Shown here in pieces: positions 25,716 through 28,723 of a DNA stretch of 28,723 nucleotides. The notes beneath the pieces are model-generated. The model made no database searches and was not told the origin of the DNA. It worked only from the letters and a program-made list of their open reading frames with translations. The first letter of the stretch is position 1. Every line of letters begins with the position of its first letter. A program made the position numbers and the translations under genes. Source of the DNA: an uncultured Clostridia bacterium (GTDB lineage: Bacteria > Bacillota > Clostridia > Oscillospirales > Acutalibacteraceae); assembly GCA_945988915.1 (NCBI GenBank), contig CAMFTS010000005.1, positions 1-28,723 of the forward strand, in the 5' to 3' direction.

Positions 25716-26606
25716 GGCTCCCTTGTGTAAAGGGAGCTGTCATTTTGAAAAAATGACTGAAGGATTGTAAAAATAAAAAAAGGCAATCCATACTTTCCGC
25801 CGATAAACAAACTGAATATAAGCTTCAGGCTCCCTTGTGTAAAGGGAGCTGTCATTTTGTAAAAAATGACTGAGGGATTGTAAAAATAAAAAATGGCAAT
25901 CCCTCCGTCAAAATCAAAGATTTTGCCACCTCCCTTTACACAAGGGAGGCGGAGCATTAAACTACTTTTGTTGTGCGATAGAGTTTGTTATCTCTTTATC
26001 TAAATATTCGCAAACATTGTAAAAATCAGCAATATATTTCCCTAACACTTTTTGTCTTGAAAATCGTATAGGATAGTTTTTTAAAAAATCATACCAAAGA
26101 TGCTTTTCTTCTTTAGTCATCTCTTTGCGAAGCTATTTTGCAAAAGGAATTAACTTTTTGTTATGCTTGTAATCCATACTTTCAGCTGATAAAACAAACT
26201 GAATATAAACTTCAGGCTCCCTTGTGTAAAGGGAGCTGTCATTTTGCAAAAAATGACTGAGGGATTGTAAAAATAATCAATAAATGGCAATCCCTACTTT
26301 CCGCCGATAAACAAACTGAATATAAGCCTCAGGCTCCCTTGTGTAAAGGGAGCTGTCATTTTGAAAAAATGACTGAGGGATTGTAAAAATAATAAATAAA
26401 TGGCAATCCCTCCGTCAAAATCAAAGATTTTGCCACCTCCCTTTACACAAGGGAGGCGGAGAACAAACCACTTTCGGACTCAGAGATTTTGCCACCTCCC
26501 TTTACACAAGGGAGGCTAACAACAAAACTACTTTCGGACTCAAAGATTTTGCCACCGCTTGACGAGAGCTTGTTCTCTCTGTCGCTCTTTACACAAGGGA
26601 GGCGGA
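25716..26606. repeat. Cluster of about eight palindromic repeat copies in both orientations
   Basis: The unit is about 54 nt and contains a first hairpin (ctccctt-gtgta-aagggag) and, in one version, a second (gtcatttt-gaaa-aaaatgac), ending gagggattgt. Plus-oriented copies: 25716-25768, 25828-25881, 26215-26268 and 26332-26384. Minus-oriented copies: 25897-25953, 26404-26460, a partial at 26477-26516 and a variant at 26537-26606. The minus copies carry caaaatcaaagattttg in place of the gtcatttt hairpin. Three plus copies are preceded by a second shared segment of about 46 nt (near 25782, 26170 and 26286) ending gaatataa-cttca. Apart from the broken DUF559 gene, I see no gene in 25710-26613. 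Confidence 0.85.
25962..26177 (-). pseudogene. Broken DUF559 (endonuclease-like) gene inside the repeat cluster
   Basis: On the minus strand an ATG at 26177 opens MDYKHNKKLIPFAK, then an in-frame TAG (26133-26135), then LRKEMTKEEKHLWYDFL, NYPIRFSRQKVLGKYIADFY and a stop at 25962. This matches my recollection of the N-terminal half of DUF559 proteins, which are related to very-short-patch-repair-type nucleases and usually read AKELRKNMTxEExHLWYDFL. The C-terminal half with the ELDGSQH-type catalytic segment is absent. So there is both a nonsense codon and a truncation. An intact piece of 52 residues from ATG 26120 could be translated but would lack the active site. It is flanked on both sides by the palindromic repeats, in opposite orientation. 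Confidence 0.72.
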
Positions 26607-26613
26607 GAGTTAA

Positions 26614-27390
26614 TTAATCATAACTTTTAATATTGAACAACATTCTTGCGTTTCTGTCGGTAATATTGAGAAGATATTGAGTATCAATGCCGCGGACTTC
26701 GGCTATTTTTTCTGCAGTGTAAGGAATATGCAAAGAGGTGCAACGCTTACCTCTGAACGGTACGGGCGTCATATACGGCGCGTCAGTTTCCAAAAGCAAT
26801 CTGTCTTCGGGAACGAACTTAGCAACCTCCACAGGCTTAACAGCGTTTTTAAATGTTACAGCACCGCCGAGGCCTATATACATTCCGAGCCTGATTATTT
26901 CCTTTGCCATTTCCACGCTGCCCGAGAAACAGTGAACAACGCCTTTCGGTTTTAATTCTTTAAGAATATTCAATGTGTCCTCGTGCGCCTCTCTGTCGTG
27001 AACAATTACAGGCAGGTCGTATTCATTTGCAAGTTCAATTTGTCTTCGGAATACTTCAAGCTGAATATCTCTTGTTTCCTTTTCATAGTGATAATCAAGT
27101 CCGATTTCTCCGACAGCAACTACTTTCTCTTCTTTTACGAGCTCGCACAGGATTTCAAGATAATCGACGGTTAAATCTTCAGTATTTAACCCATGATATC
27201 CCACAGCGGCATATATAAACGGATATTTCTTTGCAAGCTCAATATTTGCTTTTGAACTTTCGGCATTTACACCGCAAGATATTACACCTGAAATTCCGTC
27301 AGACAAAAAAGATGACAAAAGCTCCTCCGAATCCTCGGAGAAGCGCTCGTCATCATAATGTGCATGTGTATCAAAAATATTATTATACAT
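26614..27390 (-). CDS. tatD: TatD family metal-dependent hydrolase / DNase
   Basis: TIM-barrel metal hydrolase of 258 residues. The metal ligands are all present: H9 and H11 (DTHAHYD), E95 (GEIGLDYH), H131 (VIVHDREAH), H153 (HCFSG) and D203 (ETDAPYM). Family members act as 3'-5' DNA/RNA exonucleases in DNA repair. The ATG shares one base with the metG stop (TAATG), and the metG-tatD order is widely conserved in Firmicutes (metS-yabD in Bacillus). The stop codon lies only a few bases from the repeat cluster, whose hairpins probably end transcription. Confidence 0.95.
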   Translation of the reverse strand: MYNNIFDTHAHYDDERFSEDSEELLSSFLSDGISGVISCGVNAESSKANIELAKKYPFIYAAVGYHGLNTEDLTVDYLEILCELVKEEKVVAVGEIGLDYHYEKETRDIQLEVFRRQIELANEYDLPVIVHDREAHEDTLNILKELKPKGVVHCFSGSVEMAKEIIRLGMYIGLGGAVTFKNAVKPVEVAKFVPEDRLLLETDAPYMTPVPFRGKRCTSLHIPYTAEKIAEVRGIDTQYLLNITDRNARMLFNIKSYD

Positions 27391-28723
27391 TATCTTATCT
27401 TTGAACCGTTTGGAATTGAAGAATCTACGAAGATAACCTTGACATCATCTTCTGAACAGTCAGCGGCAAGAATCATACCGTTTGACTCAACGCCGCAAAG
27501 AGTTGCCGGTTTAAGATTTGCAACAACAATAATCTTTTTACCGACTAAATCGTCAGGCGCATACCACTTGGCAATACCGCTTGCAACGATTCTGTCTGTA
27601 CCGCTGCCGTCATCAAGAGTGAGCTTTAAGAGCTTCTTTGCTCTCTTGACAGGCTCACATGCCTTGATTTCCGCAACCTTTAATTCAACCTTTGCAAAGT
27701 CCTCAATACCTATCTGTGCAACTCCCTGCACCTCTTTAATCTTTGCCTTTTCCGCTTTCTGCTGTTCTTCCTGCTTTGCAACTAATTCGGCAATAAGCTT
27801 TTCAGCGTCAATTCTTGAGAAGAGAACTTTTGGTTCGCCGACGCTTTCACCGACTTCAAGTCCGCCGAATGTTGAAAGCGAAGCGTAAGAATCAATATTT
27901 GTATTAAGCTGTGCAAGAATTTCCTTTGAAGTATCGGGCATATACGGTTTCAACAGAATTGCAAGATAACGGATACCCTCGAGAAGATTATAAAGCACAG
28001 CGCCGAGTCTTGCTTTCTTATCTTCATCTTTTGCAAGCGCCCAAGGCATTGTTTCATCAATGTACTTGTTAAGTCTTCTTGCAAGAGTAAGGATACATTC
28101 AACAGAATCGGCAATTTTATATTCGTTAAAGCACTTATCAACATCTGCAAGCGTTTTAACGGCAAGAGCCTTGATTTCATCATCAAGAGCTTCTGCTGTA
28201 TCATTAGGCTGAATTACACCGTCAAAATATTTTTTCTGCATTGTTATAGTACGGTTTACAAGGTTACCGATAGTATTTGCAAGGTCAGAATTATATCTTT
28301 CAATGAGTGTTTCGTAAGTAATTGAGCCGTCTGATGCGTGGGGCATTTCTGAAAGAAGATAGTAACGAACGGCATCTACGCCGAAAACCTTAATGAGGTC
28401 GTCAGCATAAATAACATTGCCCTTTGATTTAGACATTTTATCCTCACCGAATAAGAGCCACGGATGACCGTAAACCTGTTTCGGCAACGGCTCACCGAGA
28501 GCCATAAGCATAATAGGCCAATAAATTGTGTGGAATCTGACAATATCTTTACCAATGATATGAACATCTGCCGGCCAATACTTTTTATACAAATCACTGC
28601 TACCGTCGGGGTCATAACCAAGCGCGGTGATATAGTTTGAAAGAGCGTCTATCCAAACATAGATAACGTGCTTGTCATCGAATGTTACAGGGATACCCCA
28701 CTTAAAGCTTGTTCTTGAAACGC
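27390..28723 (-). CDS. metG: Methionine--tRNA ligase, N-terminal part beyond the window
   Basis: Class I synthetase that charges tRNA-Met. The frame runs to the right edge, reading VSRTSFKWGIPV and HVIYVWIDALSNYITALGY before the first in-window TTG, so the gene is partial: about 444 residues are visible and the HIGH-containing N-terminus is outside. KMSKSKGN, the ATP-binding loop, is present, followed by the helical anticodon-binding domain. A C-terminal OB-fold tRNA-binding domain (FAKVELKVAEIKACEPVKRA onward, about 110 residues) follows, as in the homodimeric Bacillus-type enzyme. It is translationally coupled to tatD by a 1-nt overlap. Confidence 0.96.
   Translation of the reverse strand, partial: VSRTSFKWGIPVTFDDKHVIYVWIDALSNYITALGYDPDGSSDLYKKYWPADVHIIGKDIVRFHTIYWPIMLMALGEPLPKQVYGHPWLLFGEDKMSKSKGNVIYADDLIKVFGVDAVRYYLLSEMPHASDGSITYETLIERYNSDLANTIGNLVNRTITMQKKYFDGVIQPNDTAEALDDEIKALAVKTLADVDKCFNEYKIADSVECILTLARRLNKYIDETMPWALAKDEDKKARLGAVLYNLLEGIRYLAILLKPYMPDTSKEILAQLNTNIDSYASLSTFGGLEVGESVGEPKVLFSRIDAEKLIAELVAKQEEQQKAEKAKIKEVQGVAQIGIEDFAKVELKVAEIKACEPVKRAKKLLKLTLDDGSGTDRIVASGIAKWYAPDDLVGKKIIVVANLKPATLCGVESNGMILAADCSEDDVKVIFVDSSIPNGSKIR

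Noticed and set aside
25577..25957. Open frame of 126 codons on the minus strand
   Set aside because: It runs through the end of subunit D, the terminator and palindromic repeats; its protein repeats reflect the DNA repeats.
25716..26606. CRISPR array
   Set aside because: Copies occur in both orientations with irregular spacing, shared spacer-like segments and no cas genes nearby; these are dispersed palindromic repeats.

Overview
The window looks like a chromosomal segment from a low-to-moderate GC Firmicute, most likely a gut Clostridia of the Oscillospirales/Ruminococcaceae type. The evidence is Gram-positive style gene content (dimeric glycyl-tRNA synthetase, a metG-tatD pair, a BmrC/BmrD-like ABC pair, an NtpFIKECGABD-type V-ATPase operon), strong GGAGG ribosome sites, and a palindromic repeat family with a DUF559 remnant of a kind I associate with gut clostridial genomes. 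The taxon is inferred, not proven.

Layout. (1) About 1-4.35 kb, plus strand: 3' part of rlmB, a 953-residue membrane protein that I read as a catalytically dead P1B-type ATPase with a long acidic N-terminal extension, and mgtC. A shared hairpin terminator separates these from the convergent block. (2) 4.4-6.8 kb, minus: an SmtB/CzrA-type metal sensor and a P1B-2 Zn/Cd/Pb-exporting ATPase, with a 13-2-13 imperfect palindrome upstream as likely operator. (3) 6.85-9.25 kb, minus: glycyl-tRNA synthetase followed by a lipid/diacylglycerol kinase. (4) 9.4-13.6 kb, minus: a MarR regulator and a heterodimeric ABC exporter, all overlapping, with a good promoter and tandem operator-like repeats. (5) 13.7-14.9 kb, minus: a divergent, long ribose-phosphate pyrophosphokinase. 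(6) 15.0-16.8 kb, minus: a TetR regulator and a cation-diffusion facilitator with Mn-type metal-site signatures. (7) 17.0-25.7 kb, plus: a complete nine-gene V/A-type ATPase operon whose K ring subunit carries the Na+ ligand pattern known from Enterococcus hirae. (8) 25.7-26.6 kb: a cluster of at least eight copies of a palindromic repeat around a broken DUF559 gene. (9) 26.6-28.7 kb, minus: metG (5' part beyond the window) and tatD.

Functionally, the window is a housekeeping backbone (rRNA methylation, two aminoacyl-tRNA synthetases, PRPP synthesis, TatD nuclease) interleaved with ion handling: MgtC, a Zn/Cd pump with its sensor, a probable Mn exporter with its regulator, a drug/lipid exporter with its regulator, and a probable Na+ V-ATPase. 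The two things most worth following up are the pseudo-P-type ATPase beside mgtC and the DUF559-linked repeat cluster, where non-coding repeat copies contain the leader and start region of the DUF559 gene. A third is the apparent ACG start codon of the V-ATPase I subunit.
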